This document shows, one piece after another, positions 46,527 to 59,281 of a stretch of 64,000 bases of DNA. Where the stretch lies: assembly GCA_023678885.1 (NCBI GenBank), contig CM042963.1:27717542-27781541 (forward strand), written 5' to 3'. The position numbers and the translations under genes are program-made. The notes under the pieces were generated by a model, which had not been told where the DNA came from, made no database searches, and worked only from the letters and a program-made list of their open reading frames with translations. Position 1 is the stretch's first letter, and every line of letters begins with the position of its first letter. The stretch is from Pogostemon cablin (lineage: Eukaryota > Streptophyta > Magnoliopsida > Lamiales > Lamiaceae).

Positions 46527-48473
46527 ATGCTCACGAGATCAAAGAAAGGTGAACTTGAACCCTATAATCCTGAGATCGGAGCATCGTCAAGAAAGAAGAA
46601 GAAGAAGAGCAAGGCAAAGACTATTGATCCAACTGAAGCTCTGAATTTTGGAGTTGAAGTTGACGAGCAGATTTCGCAGACGATTGAAGCTACAACTGAA
46701 GTTAATTCGGGAGTAGAGACAGTCAACATGGCAGCGAATTCGGATAATCTAGCCATCCGAGAGGTTTTCAGAAATAATGGGGCTGGAAATTTTGGGCTTC
46801 TAGGAGCGAGGGGAACTAATGCAGCTTTCGATCTTCATCCCGCTCTTATTAGCATGATAGAAAGGAACTCCTTTTCAGGAGGGTCTTTCGAGGATCCACA
46901 GCAGTATCTGAACAAGTTTTTGGGCTATGCAAGAACTCAAAAAGATGCAGGAGAACATGAAGATGCTAGGAAGATCCTCTTGTTCAAATTCTCGCTTACT
47001 GAAAAAGCGAGAGATTGGTACAACACTATCAACGCAGCTGAGTGCACCACTTGGGAGCAACTGAAATTAAGGTTCTTGGATAGGTACATGCCACCTTCAA
47101 AGGTGTTTAAGATGAAGCAAGACATTAACCAATTTGCTATCGGTGGAGGTGAGAAATTTCATGAAGCATGGGATAGATTCAAGGACATGCTTAGGAAGTG
47201 TCCTCAACATGGGCTATCTAAAGCTCAATATATCAGTATATTCTGTAATGTATTGGACTGTGATTCACGAGTATTATTGGATGCTTCTTCTAATGGAGCA
47301 TTGCTTACAAAGTCATCCGTAGAGGCCGAGAAGTTGTTTGAAGATATTTCGATGAATTCGAGGGATTGGCCAACTGATAGAGTTAGAGGTACTTATGTCC
47401 TTGGGAAGGTAGCTCAGGTTGAACAAGCAATGGTGAAAACAAGTAGAGATGATGAGATCATCTCTAGCTTGTCCAATATCAACAAGCTACTTGAATCCCA
47501 ACAGAAGCAAATCAGCGAATTATCTCAGCGCGTACCAATTATGCAGCAGGAGTTGAAGAATGATGGACCAATCCAAGAGGAGTTGGAAGAGGCACACTAT
47601 GCCATGGTTCAAATTATTCAAGGGACTAGGTATCCAGATCAAGAAAACCGGAACTACCAAGGGAACTATCGAGGAAACTTTAATAATCGTGGTCCCCCGG
47701 GTGGTTATCAACAGCTTAGGAGGCCAGAGTTCTCATGGAGCAATCCGAATAATGCGATTCAATCTCCGATGGGTGTTGATCCGGGTGCTAAGGTGGAAGA
47801 AGAGAAACTGGGTTTTGAGGATACTGTGAACAGGTATATGGCCAAGAACGATGAAAGAGTGAACCGCCTTGAGGCCAAACTTGAAAATAAAATCGATGCA
47901 AACCATGAGGTTATATCTAAGCAGGTGAAGGACCTTACATTGCTGATGGGGGAGATGGCAGGAAGTGTTAACAAGCTTACTCAAACTCTTGAGAAGGGGA
48001 AGTTCCTGTCTCAAAGTATTGAGAATCCAAGGACCTGCAATGCCATCACACTGAGGTCGGGAACGCAGTACGAGGGACCTATGAGGCTGGAATCAAATTT
48101 GGACATGTCTAGGGCAAGATTCGACCATAGTTCGACCAACATTGAAGGTCGAACCATACAGGAAAAGTCGAACCAACACACTGGACACGATCAGGAGGCA
48201 TCGCAGCATCGGTTCGACCAAACTGCAGATGGTTCGACCTGGCGTACAGGTCAAACCATGGTCGAACCTGACAATTCGGAGCACTCTGTTTTCCAGAACA
48301 CCGATTCAACCAAATTAATGATAGTTCAACCTATCCAACAGGTCGAACTCAGGTCGAACCGCACAACTTGGAGCACTCTATTTTGTCGCAGTAACAGTTC
48401 GACCATGTTGGACATGGTTCGACCTATCCAACAGGTCGAACCTTGGTCGAACCGGAGGGCGGAAGGAGTATAG
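46527..48473 (+). CDS. Element A gag polyprotein (648 codons)
   Basis: The start MLTRSKKGELEP matches the usual first residues of Athila/Tat gag (element C starts MQTRSKGKQVEP). The gag core lies at about residues 105-260, with SFEDPQQYLNKFLGYARTQK, TTWEQLKLRFLDRYMPPSK and FHEAWDRFKDMLRKCPQHG. A basic Asn/Gly/Tyr-rich segment (about 372-395) stands where a zinc knuckle would be; no CCHC is seen. A coiled-coil-like stretch is at about 425-505. The last 120 residues are encoded by the GGTTCGACC array, and the frame ends inside it. In a working copy the frame would continue into protease, as in B, so the stop is probably a mutation. Confidence 0.88.
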   Translation: MLTRSKKGELEPYNPEIGASSRKKKKKSKAKTIDPTEALNFGVEVDEQISQTIEATTEVNSGVETVNMAANSDNLAIREVFRNNGAGNFGLLGARGTNAAFDLHPALISMIERNSFSGGSFEDPQQYLNKFLGYARTQKDAGEHEDARKILLFKFSLTEKARDWYNTINAAECTTWEQLKLRFLDRYMPPSKVFKMKQDINQFAIGGGEKFHEAWDRFKDMLRKCPQHGLSKAQYISIFCNVLDCDSRVLLDASSNGALLTKSSVEAEKLFEDISMNSRDWPTDRVRGTYVLGKVAQVEQAMVKTSRDDEIISSLSNINKLLESQQKQISELSQRVPIMQQELKNDGPIQEELEEAHYAMVQIIQGTRYPDQENRNYQGNYRGNFNNRGPPGGYQQLRRPEFSWSNPNNAIQSPMGVDPGAKVEEEKLGFEDTVNRYMAKNDERVNRLEAKLENKIDANHEVISKQVKDLTLLMGEMAGSVNKLTQTLEKGKFLSQSIENPRTCNAITLRSGTQYEGPMRLESNLDMSRARFDHSSTNIEGRTIQEKSNQHTGHDQEASQHRFDQTADGSTWRTGQTMVEPDNSEHSVFQNTDSTKLMIVQPIQQVELRSNRTTWSTLFCRSNSSTMLDMVRPIQQVEPWSNRRAEGV

Positions 48474-48632
48474 TAGGTCAGTTCAACCTAGGTAGCCATG
48501 GTTCGACCTACTCAACAGGTCAAACCCAGGTCGAACCTCAACTTCAAAAGAGAGCAGTTGTCCAGAGGAGCGGTTCGACCATTACGTGCCTGGTTCGACC
48601 TGTTCCACAGGTCGAACCCTGGTCGAACCCAT
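48118..48632 (+). repeat. Inverted-repeat array in the gag-protease linker of element A
   Basis: Five modules in a row have exactly the gaps 11, 9 and 2 between GGTTCGACC, GGTTCGACC, GGTCGAACC and GGTCGAACC-type words. They start near 48210, 48303, 48394, 48482 and 48573, a period of about 90. All five 11-base gaps differ in sequence. The first partial module (48122-48174) has the mirrored order 2, 9, 10. Translation uses all three frames, giving RFD, SST/GST and VRP for the same word. Confidence 0.92.
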
Positions 48633-48699
48633 CCAGAAGTTGCCTGTTGCTACTCTGAACACTCTCGATGATGTTGATGCTACTCCAGTGGTTCGAAAT

Positions 48700-49790
48700 G
48701 AGTAAAGTACAGAGATAATAGCTGAGAAAAAGTGGGAGAGAGCCAAGCGATTGAGAGCCGAAAAGGAGAAAGCAGAGAAGGTTGATCGTGATGAATGGGG
48801 GATTCCCAAAATGAAGATACCTCCGCCGTTTTCTTACAAGCTTGTGAAGAAGGGATTAGAAGAGAAGTTCAAGAAGTTTTCAGAGATAATGAACAAGATA
48901 AGCTTGAGCATTCCTTTCTCAGAGGCAATCATGGAGATGTCGTACTATGCTCGATTTCTTAATGACATATTGTTGAAGAAGCGGAGCTTAACCGGAATTA
49001 AAACGGTAAATTTATCTGAGAATTGCAGCTCAATCATTCAAAGGAAGCTGCCGCAAAAGATGAAGGATTCGGGGAGCTTCACTATTCTATGTGAGATCAG
49101 AAAGGGGCCGACACGGCGAGCTTTGTGCGATCTAGGGGCAAGTATCAATTTAATGCCGTTGTCCATCTTTCAGAGGCTTGGTTTGGGGGAGTTGACCCCT
49201 ACAACAGTGGTTCTCCAATTGGCGGACAGGTCGATGACGTTTCCAAAAGGTATAATTGAAGACGTTCTCGTCAAAGTGGAGAAGCTAGTCTTTCCTTGGA
49301 CTTTCTTGTGCTAAAGATGGAAGATGACAAGGATAATATCCCTCTAATCTTGGGGAGACCTTTCCTTGCTACTGTTGGAGCTATGATTGATGTTCAAAAA
49401 GGAGAGCTTAGATTGCGGATGGACGAAGAAGAAGTTCTTTTCAACTTGGACAAAGCAATGAAGATGCCCATGGAGTCTCAGTATTATAGTATTGACGTGG
49501 TAGAGGAGATTGTGAAGAAGGATATGTCTCTGATCCAGTCAAAGGATCCTCTTGAGACATGTTTGATGGAGTCTCTTACTTATCCCACTACGGAGCTTGA
49601 CGGACTCTCCAATGAGGTATGTATTGAATTTCTTGAAAACTTACTTGCTTTGGGTGATGACAGGTTTGAATCGGAAAGAACTAAGGTGGAAGAAGTCAAG
49701 TGGACAAGGAAGTACTTGCCTTTGGATAACGAGAGCTCTCCGATGGAAGTGAGGAAAGAAGAGTTGAAATTTTGCCGGAACACTTGAAGT
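48700..49790 (+). pseudogene. Element A protease region, frameshifted
   Basis: Two overlapping open stretches, 48751-49314 and 49296-49787. The first carries the linker helix region (KLVKKGLEEKFKKFSEIMNK) and the aspartic protease active site RALCDLGASINLMPLS. The second carries the flap-to-C-terminal motif IPLILGRPFLATVGAMIDV. A one-base frameshift near 49300 separates them. Homology to the same parts of B and C is obvious. Confidence 0.85.
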
Positions 49791-51296
49791 ACGCCTTTCT
49801 TGGCAACAATGAAAAATATTCGGTAATTGTATCTTCTTCTCTTGATGAAGATCAACTTGAGGAGTTATTGACTGTTCTTAGGAAGTATAAGTCTGCGATT
49901 GGTTGGTCTCTTAAGGATTTGAAAAGAATTAGCCCTTCGTATTGCATGCATAGGATAAGAATGTTAGATGAGGCCAAGGCAAGTGTTCAGAATCAGCGGA
50001 GGGTTAATCTCGCGATTCAAGAGGTGATTAGGAAGCAAATACTTACGTGGTTGGATGCTGGAATCATATATCCTATTAGTGATAGATAGTCCCCATGTGA
50101 GTCCATTGCATGTAGTTGCTAAAAATGGGGGAATGACTGTAGTAAAAGCTGAGGATGGAGAAGCGATAGCCACAAGGATTCCTACGGGATGGTGTACATG
50201 TGTAGATTATAGGAAGTTGAATGAGAACACGTGTGAGGATCATTTTCCTCTTCCTTTCATGGATCAAATGTTAGATCGTCTTGCAGGGTATGAGTTTTAT
50301 TGTTTCTTGGATGGATACTCGGGGTACAACCAAATCATGATTGCCCCCAAGGATCAAGAAAAGACCACTTTTACTTGCCCCTACGAGACCTTTGCTTTTC
50401 GGAAAATGCCATTTGGGTTATGTAATGCGCCTGCTACTTTTCAGAGATGCATGATGGCAATATTCGATGGGTTGATAGAGAAGATCATGGAGGTGTTCGT
50501 GGATGATTTTTCTGTTTTTGGTTCCTCATTTGATATTTGTTTGTCTAACCTAGGTACTGTTTTGAAGAGATGTCAAGTGACTAATCTTGTCTTGAATTGG
50601 GAGAAGTGCCACTTCATGGTGAAGGATGGCATTGTTCTTGGGCATCATGTTTCAGCCAAGGGATTGCAGGTCGATCGTGCTAAAGTGGTGGCAATTGAGA
50701 AGCTTCCACCACCGACCAATGAAAGAGGAGTGCGGTCTTTCCTTGGACACGCCGGTTTTTACAGAAGATTCATACAAGACTTCTCAAAATACTACAAGCC
50801 CTTATCTCACTTGCTTGAAAAGGATGTTCCTTTTGTGTTTGATGATGAATGTCTAACAACTTTTCAAGTTTTGAAGGAGGCGCTTATCACTGCACCTATC
50901 TTGATCACACCGGATTGGACTCAACCGTTTGTACTAATGTGTGATGCAAGTGATGTAGCACTTGGAGTGGTGCTTGGACAGCTGAAGGAGAAAAAGTTCT
51001 GCGCCATTTACTACGAGAGTAAGACTTTCGATACGGCACAAAAGAATTACATGGTGACCGAAAAAGAGTTTTTGGCTGTTGTGTACGCATTCGATAAGTT
51101 TCATCAGTATTTGGTTGGCATGAAGACTATTGTGTACACGGATCATTCAACGATTCGGTACTTGATGGAAAAGAAGGAGACGAAGCCTAGGATCATAAGG
51201 TGGATTCTTCTACTTCAAGAGTTTGACATGGAGATCCGGGATAAGAAAGGTTCTGATAAATGTGTTGGCGGATCACCTTTCGAGGTTGGAGACTAG
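49772..51296 (+). pseudogene. Element A reverse transcriptase and RNase H, frameshifted
   Basis: The first 318 bases (49772-50089) carry the pre-RT segment (IGWSLKDLKRISPSYCMHRI). The rest lies in another frame from about 50055 to 51296. Reverse transcriptase motifs are CVDYRKLNENTCEDHFPLPF, FLDGYSGYNQIMIAP, PFGLCNAPATFQRCM and the catalytic VFVDDFSVFG. The RNase H part begins FVLMCDASDVALGVVLGQ and includes TEKEFLAVVYAFDKF and YTDHSTIRYL. The catalytic residues checked are present, so damage is mainly the frameshifts near 50060-50090 and near 51260. Confidence 0.9.
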
Positions 51297-52531
51297 GGAG
51301 CATTGTGATAATTCTTTCGAGTATATTGAGGAAATATTCCCAGATGAAAAGATCATGGCCGTGTTTGTTGAAGGGGCTGAGCGAGCGTGAGTGGTTGCTG
51401 CACTGGGAGTTGATCCATGGTATGCGGATTATGTTAACTATATTGCTGTGGGAGAAATTCCAAGGGATCTCAACCGATATCAACTTGCTAAATTCAAGAG
51501 GGATGTTGAGACTTTCATATGATATGATCCGTTTGTGTACAAGATTTGCACGGATTCTATCGTCCGTAGGTGTGTGCCCGAGATGGAGATGGAGAGTGTT
51601 CTCGAGTTTTGCCAGGCACAACCTAACGGGGGGCACTTCGGCGCTCAAAAACAACAGCCAAGGTACTTCAGTCTGCTCTTTATTGGCCTACGTTGTTCAA
51701 GGATTGTGAGACCTATGTGGCATCTTGCGATAGATGTCAACGCATGGGGAACATCGGTAGGAGAGACAATATGCCACTTCAGCTGAGCATAGTGGTCGAG
51801 ATTTTTGATGTGTGGGGTATCGATTTTATGGGGCCTTTTCCCCCATCTAATGGATTTCTCTACATTCTACTTGCGGTGGATTATGTTTCTAAGTGGGTGG
51901 AAGCGATTCCTACTCGCTTGAATGATTCGAAAACTGTTATATCTTTCTTGAAGAAGTATATCTTTGCCCGCTTTGGTGTCCCTAGAGCACTTGTTAGTGA
52001 TGGAGGTACGCACTTCGTTAATAAATTTCTTGAGAAGGTGCTTAAAGGGTATGTTATTAAGCATATGGTTACTATACCCTACCATCCTCAAGCGAATGGG
52101 CAAGCGGAGGTCTCTAACCGTCAAGTCAAACAGATTCTGGAGAAGGTGGTCGGAACCAATGGAAAGGATTGGGCTTTGAAGCTCGATGATATCGCGTGGG
52201 GGTTCCGGACCGCGTACAAGACGGTGTTAGATATGTCACCGTATTAGATTGTCTATGGAAAGCCGTACCACTTACCTGTAGAGATTCAACACAAAGCGTT
52301 TTGGGCTTTGCGAAGCTTGAACTTGACTCTCAAGGATGTGAAGGAGTTGAGGATGACTCACATCAATCTTTTGGATGAGTTTCGGAGTCGTGCGTACAAG
52401 AATTTCGAGATCTACAAGGAAAGGATTAAGAGGTGGCATGATTCGAAGATCTCCTACAAGGAGTTCAAGTAAGGAGACGAGGTATTACTCTTTAACTCTC
52501 GTTTAAAGCTTTTTGCAGGCAAGTTGAAGTC
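51297..52531 (+). pseudogene. Element A integrase, first part (broken, then interrupted by C)
   Basis: The zinc-binding region (GGHFGAQK; CETYVASCDRCQRMGNIG) is followed by the DDE core: WGIDFMGPFPPSNGF, LVSDGGTHFVNKFLE, and YHPQANGQAEVSNRQVK with the catalytic Glu. Frameshifts occur near 51380, 51530 and 51660-51700. Stop codons fall at 52245-52247 and near 52470. The C-terminal domain LKLFAGKLKS reaches 52531 and is cut by element C. Confidence 0.88.
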
Positions 52532-54181
52532 TGATTAGTCATAGTTTAGTGGAGAATGACCAATTCAAGAAATTATCGAACCCAAGGGAGGTAGGCACTA
52601 GTTCTTAAGCGATCTCACGTTTCTTATAATTTTATAGAGACTAATCATCAAAGGGAGGCTGATAAAACAAGAAATTAAATCAATCAATGCAAGTGAACAA
52701 GCAATGATCAAACGAACAAGATGGATGGATGAAAAGTGGTTTACCAAATTGATTAAAAGTGAGATTAACAACAATCAAGAAGCGGTAATTCTAGGAATTA
52801 TGTATCAAATTCATATGTATCATGGATTGAAGACTAAGGGCCAACACTAAAATCACCTAAACTCCCTCTCGAGATGAATAGGATATGAATATCAAATAGC
52901 TCAATGGATTGGTTCTCACTTAAACAATTCCAACTAGGTACTAAGCTTAAATGAGAGTCCCTTCACACAATTAATCAATCTCTCGATTAAACCAATCACA
53001 TGTCCTACCAAAGGGTTCTAAACTATGAAGGACTTCTCAATCTCTTCACAATCTATAATGCACATGAAGTGTTTGATGAAATGATTCACTTAATTATCCT
53101 AAGCATATAATTGATTTCTCAATCTAATCACATATCTAGAACAACTAAACACACAAATCATCAATACAATTCAAGCAATTAATAATCAATGGTAGAAAAT
53201 CATAGATCCAATCAACATATGAACTTAAATACACAAATCCCCAAAATTATCCAACAACTATCATGTTGCTAATCTCACAAGGGAGATTAGCCTACCATAT
53301 TAAGAAGGAAATAAACATAGACATTAATATCCTTACAAAACATGATGAAACTATGAGGTTTAATACAAGAAATGAATGGAAACTCCCTTGATGTCACTTC
53401 AATGGTGATTTCCTTCCTTCCCTTATTATTTTCCTCTCTTCCTTGCTTCTTTTCTTCACTTGGATGATGATTTTGATGGTAGGATGATTGTAGATCTAAT
53501 GGATGGTGAATGGATGAAGATGAAGGTGAAAAATGGAGGAAATGGTGTGTGAGGTGTGTGGGAACAGTAGAAAATCGGATCTCCCTTCAAAATGTTGAAT
53601 GGATTGGTATTTATACCCCATGGAGATCTTCTAGAAGAATTAGAAAAAATATCCTGTTCTGGTGCCGACACGAGTCGTGCTGCGTGGCACGAGTCGTGTT
53701 GTGTCAGGGCAAACGGCACACGAGTCGTTCTGCGTCGCACGGCCAAAGGGTGGCCGTGTTGAATGTATAGACGTCGCCGCACGGCCGCCGCTTATAGGCC
53801 CGTGTCTGGTACACGGGCTGTGTGATGCAACACGGGTCGAGCTCTGCAACACGACCAAGTGGTGGTCGTGTTGGATAAATTGATGTCGCCGCACGACCAT
53901 TCTGGACAGGCCCGTGTCTGGTACACGGGCCGTGTGCTGCAACACGAGTCGTGTTGCCAGCACGGCCAGCCGTGTTCTTGCACTTTTATTTCTTCTTCCT
54001 TGTTTGATCTCCCATCTTCATTTTTACTCCATTTTCACCTGTTATACATATGTTTAAGATCATTCTCACACATTCCCATGAAAACACATAACACCACCAA
54101 AATACACGAAAATATGGATAAAACAATACGAAAAATACACACAAAAAGGCACTAAAATCTTGGTGAAAATAATGACAATCA
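52532..54181 (-). repeat. 3' LTR of element C
   Basis: 1650 bp. TATA box TATAAATA is the complement of 53608-53615; the array lies at 53661-53975. Confidence 0.95.
53661..53975 (-). repeat. Inverted-repeat array in U3 of element C, 3' LTR
   Basis: Units of about 120 bp: CACGGCC-10 bases-GGCCCGTGT-CTGGT-ACACGGGCCGTGT-5 bases-AACACGAGTCGTGTT, plus AACACGACC-AAGTGGT-GGTCGTGTT with a seven-base loop. Gap lengths are the same as in the solo LTR at 30662-31005. Confidence 0.88.
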
Positions 54182-56300
54182 CACCTCCAAACTTAAAGTG
54201 TTGTGCGTCCCCGCACAACGAAAATGATAAACCAAGGAGAGTGATTTTCACCTAGGAAAAGACTAAACGAACATAAGTAACAACACATCAATAATAATAA
54301 GAATCACAATTTATGCTAAGTCATCCTACAACATTAGATTCATGACATGAAGAATTAACAAGTTCAATCTAAAGAGAATGATAGTGTAATACAGTCCCTT
54401 TTTAGTCCAAGCCTCACATAGATATCAATTTCACTCAACACTCTTTAAAGTAGGGTAAAACAACACTCATCAATCGATTGGCTCGACTCGCTATAAGCTT
54501 GCTCGTGGACTATATTCACAAACCGCCAAGGTTTCCATTAATGATCAAAAAGGTCTTTCATTAAGGATGTAATGATAGGCTCTTTGGTAGAGTAGGAAGA
54601 ATATAGGTAAGAATGACTAATCAAGTGTAAGTAATCAAAGAGATGGCCAATTTCTCTAACTTCTCCACTTTTCTTTCTTCCTTTCTTGTCTTTAATGTTC
54701 ACAAGCACTAATCATCAACTTTCTCCTTTGGATTGAGCTTCTTATGATGCATGTTTCATTCTTTAAACTTTTAAATACTTGAGCATATTGTTGTTGCTTT
54801 GCTCATTTTCTTGTTTTGAGGTTGCATGTTCATTCTTTCTTGAGCTCTTTTCATCATTTTTCTTGCTTGTTACCATTTTCTTTCTTTTCTTGCACAATTC
54901 TCATCAAACCTTTCTAAACAACATCTCCTCAATCACTCACACAAAAGGTATGTATGTAAGGTTCAAGTGGGTAATTAAGGCTTGTAGTGTGCTAAATTCA
55001 CAATAAAATGGCTTTAAGGCTCAAAGTGGTTGACTAGGGATGATGTTCAAGGTAGGAAAATATATGGTAATGACTATAAATGACAAGGATAGCCTTAGAT
55101 CATTTCACTAATCTCCACAAATCGGGCTCATTCCTATAGTCCTTGAGCAAGTTCTAGCTTATCAAAACTCAATCGATCCACTCATGAAGGAAAAAAACAT
55201 GTATGCACGGTTGAGGCTCAAATTCTCACAAGCTTGTGCTCGGACCTTAGGAAACTTATTACACCACATTCATCTCAAAACTGAACAAGTTAAGTAAAAC
55301 ATGTCACAATTCGAAAGTGTAGAGATTCTTAATCATAACTTGTCATCACTTACTACCACAACATATCACCACTCATGTTCAAAAATGACTCACAACATCC
55401 CAAAACAAACCACCAAACAAAACCTAAACACGAATAATAAAAACAACTACACACAAAAACAAAATAAAGACTCAACAAACAAGAAACAAAACAAAATCAC
55501 AAATCAAGCAAGAATAAAAATCACCATCATTAAACAATGAAGCACGTATTCAACTCATCCATAACAATGTAAGCTCACAATCATCCCAACTTTTATTGAA
55601 AAGGAAATCCCAAATTACAAAAATAAACATCCCAAAAAAATAACACATGAAGTAACATGTTAATCCATTCAATCCAAATCAAAATCAATTAAAAGTGATA
55701 AGGTGTAGAGTACTCCCTCAATAGGCATTTGGTAAGGAAAGCGTTTGCTCCAAGCTCCATTCGTGCTTCCAATACCCTTCATTCATACTCAAAACTCATA
55801 CAACACCATTAGCTCAACAATTGCCTTAAAAATATGGATTCACAAGCACTTCAACACCACCAATTATACCAAAATCCAACCAAACTCATGAGAAAATTTT
55901 AAAATTGAGTGAATTTTATAAGAAGACCTATCATCATCAATATCATCATATCAAGCACACTCAAGTGGTGAGTCACACCACGCACTCTCCCCCCAAACTT
56001 AAATCGAACTTAGAAGTGAGAATTAAGTTTGCAAAAAGTGGTGGGACTTACCCTTGTAGTTTCCATTGATGATCTTCTTGTGGAGAAGTAAACGCATCCA
56101 CACGACTCAAGCTATGTTCACCATGCACTTTCCCCCCAAACTTGACTCGATACAAGAGTCGAGAATTAAGTTTGCAACAAATGGTGATATTTTTACTCAA
56201 ATCCATGAAGCACTTCTCTTTTCTTCAATGTGCATTTTTCTCACGAGCACAATCCACCTACAAGACCAAAATCAACAAAAAGCATCAAAATAACAAAAGA
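54182..56300 (-). other. 3' untranslated region of element C
   Basis: It begins (in plus coordinates) with the polypurine tract complement CACCTCCAAACTTAAAG beside the LTR. Two internal copies of a polypurine hairpin of the form CCCCCCAAACTT...AATTAAGTTTGCAA lie at 55986-56037 and 56128-56180. No protein gene is recognised. It is related to B's 3' region. Confidence 0.75.
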
Positions 56301-56392
56301 ATGGGTTGCCTCCCATTAGCGCTAAGTTTAACGTCTTCAAGCCGGACGGAATTTTACAATCATTGGACCAAAGGATGGGCCATCCTACTTTC

Positions 56393-59150
56393 TCATCGTA
56401 TCCTCACTTTGAACATTAGCTTGGCCCTCTTCTTATCCACTAATTCAACTTCTCCATTCTTGCTCACGAGCATCAAATCGTCATCAAGAAGTGATTCTAG
56501 TGGACTTCCTCGTTCTCCTTTGTCAATCTTCCAATCAAGCTCCGATGCTTTCATCCTATCAACATCATAAGAAGATAAGTTAGAATTGGACATTTTCATA
56601 TAATCATGAAGAAATGAGTTTAAATTGTCAAAGAGGAGAGAATCATGATCAATTAAATCATTCGGAGGCTTTAAGTGAGACTTGGCTCCTTTTTCCTTCT
56701 TGCACATGAACGTGACACTCTTTCCTTTTGAGCTCAAGGATAACTCTTCTCTACCAACATCAATTTTTGCTCTTCCCGTAGCTAGAAATGGCCTTCCCAA
56801 AATGAGTGGAACTTTGGGGTTCGCCTTCACTTCCAAAATCATGAAGTCGACCGGGAAAGCTAGCCCCTTCACCTTTACTCCACGTCTTCAACAATTTCTA
56901 GTGGTTTCACAACCTCACCATTGACAACTTCAAGACGGATAGTAGTAGGCTTTAGCTTTCCAATTGCAAGGTCTTTGAACGTGGCATGAGACATCACGTT
57001 GACACTTGCCCCCAAGTCACACAATGCATCAAGGGTGCTTTTTCCTTCAAAATCACAAGGGATTATGAACTTCCCCAGATCACCAACCTTCGTAGGCCCC
57101 CCTTTTAGCATCGACTCACTTGTTTCGGGTTGCTCCTCTTTCTTTTTCTCCTCATACTTCTTCTTGAGCGACTTGACATACTCCTCAAATTTCTTCTTCT
57201 TTTCCTCTTTTACAAACATTTGTGGATAGGGAATAGGGAATGGAGTGATTGGAATACCCCAATAGTCATGTTTGTACTCATCTTCTTTGATCTTCTCCTC
57301 AACTTTCTTTTCCTCTTGCACCCTCTTCCACTTAGGTATCCATTTAGGCCCCTTCTCTTCTTTCTTCTTTATCTCTTCCATTTCTTCAACAACCTTGCTT
57401 TCCACCAACACTTCTTGAACCTTTCGTTCCTCCTTCATATCAACCAACAAACATTGAGCTTTGGGATTCACTTCGGTTGTAGCCGGAAACTTTCCTTTTT
57501 GTTGAGCACTCAATGAACTTGCCATTTGTCCAACATTGTACTCCAAAGCTTTGCATCTTCTTTCTTTATTTTCCTCAATAGCTTTGAATCTTCTTTCATT
57601 AGCTTCATCTCTAGCTTTGTTTGAGGCAATCATTTGTTCAAGTAGCTCATCAATAGATGCTCTCCCCTCATTGTTTGTTGCCTTATCCCCCGGTTGATAT
57701 CCTGGAGGATACGCAACCGCATTGCTTGGGTTTGAGTACGAGAAGTTGCTTTGCCTTTGTTGTTGTGGGTATGAGCTTCCACTACTTTGACCATTAAAGC
57801 CCCCTTGCCTTGGTGGATAGTTTCCTTGACTTTGGTTGAAACTACCTTGGAAATTATTTTGGTAATTCCCTTGGTAGTTTCTTCCTTGCATGTACGACAC
57901 ATCCTCAACACGTGGCATAGAGTTGGCCCATTGTTCCCCACTAACACCATTTGGTGGAAGCACACTTTGATCCATTTGGCCATCAACCATATTAACTCCC
58001 TGATTAGTCACTCCTTGTTTCAAACTCATTTGCTTCATTACCTCCGCTACTATCATTTCCATGCTTGGCGTTTGTGGTTCAACATTCACACTCTTCACAC
58101 TCGAGTGTTGCCCTTGATCATAGCTCTCAAATCCATAGCATCTACTTACCCTCTCCGATGGCCATTGGTACACATTTGTAGCAATCTCTTCAAAAAATTT
58201 TATGGCCCTTTCCGGAGTTACTCCAAGTACGGATCCACCCGCTGAATCATCAACAAGCACTCTTTGCCCATTCACAAGTCCTTGATAGAAAAATTTAACT
58301 TGTTGATTCTCCGAGAAACCATGTTGTGGACACTTATGTAGCATATCCTTAAACCTTTCCCACACTTCATAAAAACTCTCTTGAGGCATTTGCTTGAATT
58401 GAGTGATCAAGCTCTTCATTTGAAGCGTCTTTGAGGTGGGAAGTATTTGTTCAAAAACAATTGTGCTAGCTCGTCCCAAGTATTGCACGTACCGGGAGTA
58501 ATGGTAGATAACCATGTTCTTGCTCTATCCTTTAAAGAAAATGGGAATAACCTCATCTTGATGCAATCTTCCCTCACCCCATTCATCTTCACGGTGTTAG
58601 CAATCTCCACAAATTGGGCTAGATGAGCATTAGGATCTTCATTCGGAGTTCCACTAAATTGTTGCTCTCTCACCAATGAAATCAAGCCCATTTTAAATTC
58701 AAAGTTGTTGGCATGAATTGGTGGTCCCATCATTTGTGGCATTGTCCTCGGCATGAAGAAATCCCGGATCACCCTTTGATCATTGTGAATTCCATGTTGC
58801 ACCAGAGGTGGTGGTGGTGGTACATATGCTTGTTGCGGAGGAGCATAAGCTTGTTGAAAGCCTTGTTGCCTTAGAACTTGTTGTACCATTTGTTGAAGTA
58901 AAGCTTGGTTGTTCATAGCTCCATGATTTTGATAGGCTTGTTGAGGAGGATTCTCATTGAATTGATGTGCGTTGTCATGCACGTTCATATTGTGTCCTCC
59001 TTCCCCATCATGCTCTATCTCCACACGATTGTCACCTTGAAAATTCTCCATTCGCTCACTATTTTTGTTCTCCTTTCTTCTCCTTCTCAATGTATGCTCA
59101 ATCTCCAAATCAATAGGTTCTACTTGTTTCCCCTTAGATCTTGTTTGCAT
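56393..59150 (-). pseudogene. Element C gag-protease, two frameshifts
   Basis: The start is MQTRSKGKQVEP at 59150. Part one, to about 58430, has Gln/Pro-rich sequence and the gag core (LVREQQFSGTPNEDPNAHLA, TWDELAQLFLNKYFPPQR). A frameshift near 58430 leads to part two (58515-56875): FYEVWERFKDMLHKCPQHGF, an Asn/Gly/Gln/Tyr-rich segment, a Lys/Glu-rich coiled-coil-like linker (residues about 400-490 of that stretch) and the protease active site ALCDLGASVNVM. A second frameshift near 56873 separates KVPLILGRPFLATGRAKIDV (56872-56393). No CCHC knuckle is seen. Unlike A and B, the linker carries no hairpin array. Confidence 0.88.
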
Positions 59151-59281
59151 ATACCTTCAAAAATGAGAGAAGTTAGAACAAAGTTTCACAAAGCAAATAC
59201 AAGTAAAAATAAAATAAAAAAAATGTCTCTATTAAGATTACTCAAAACGATCCTTCTTCAAGCTACTAGCAACCGTTGCCT

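Noticed and set aside
48118..48632. Regular short repeats with unique spacers, CRISPR-like at first sight
   Set aside because: The repeats are 9-base words in inverted pairs with 2, 9 and 11-base gaps inside a plant retrotransposon. A CRISPR has 23-40-base direct repeats, and no Cas gene or prokaryotic context exists.
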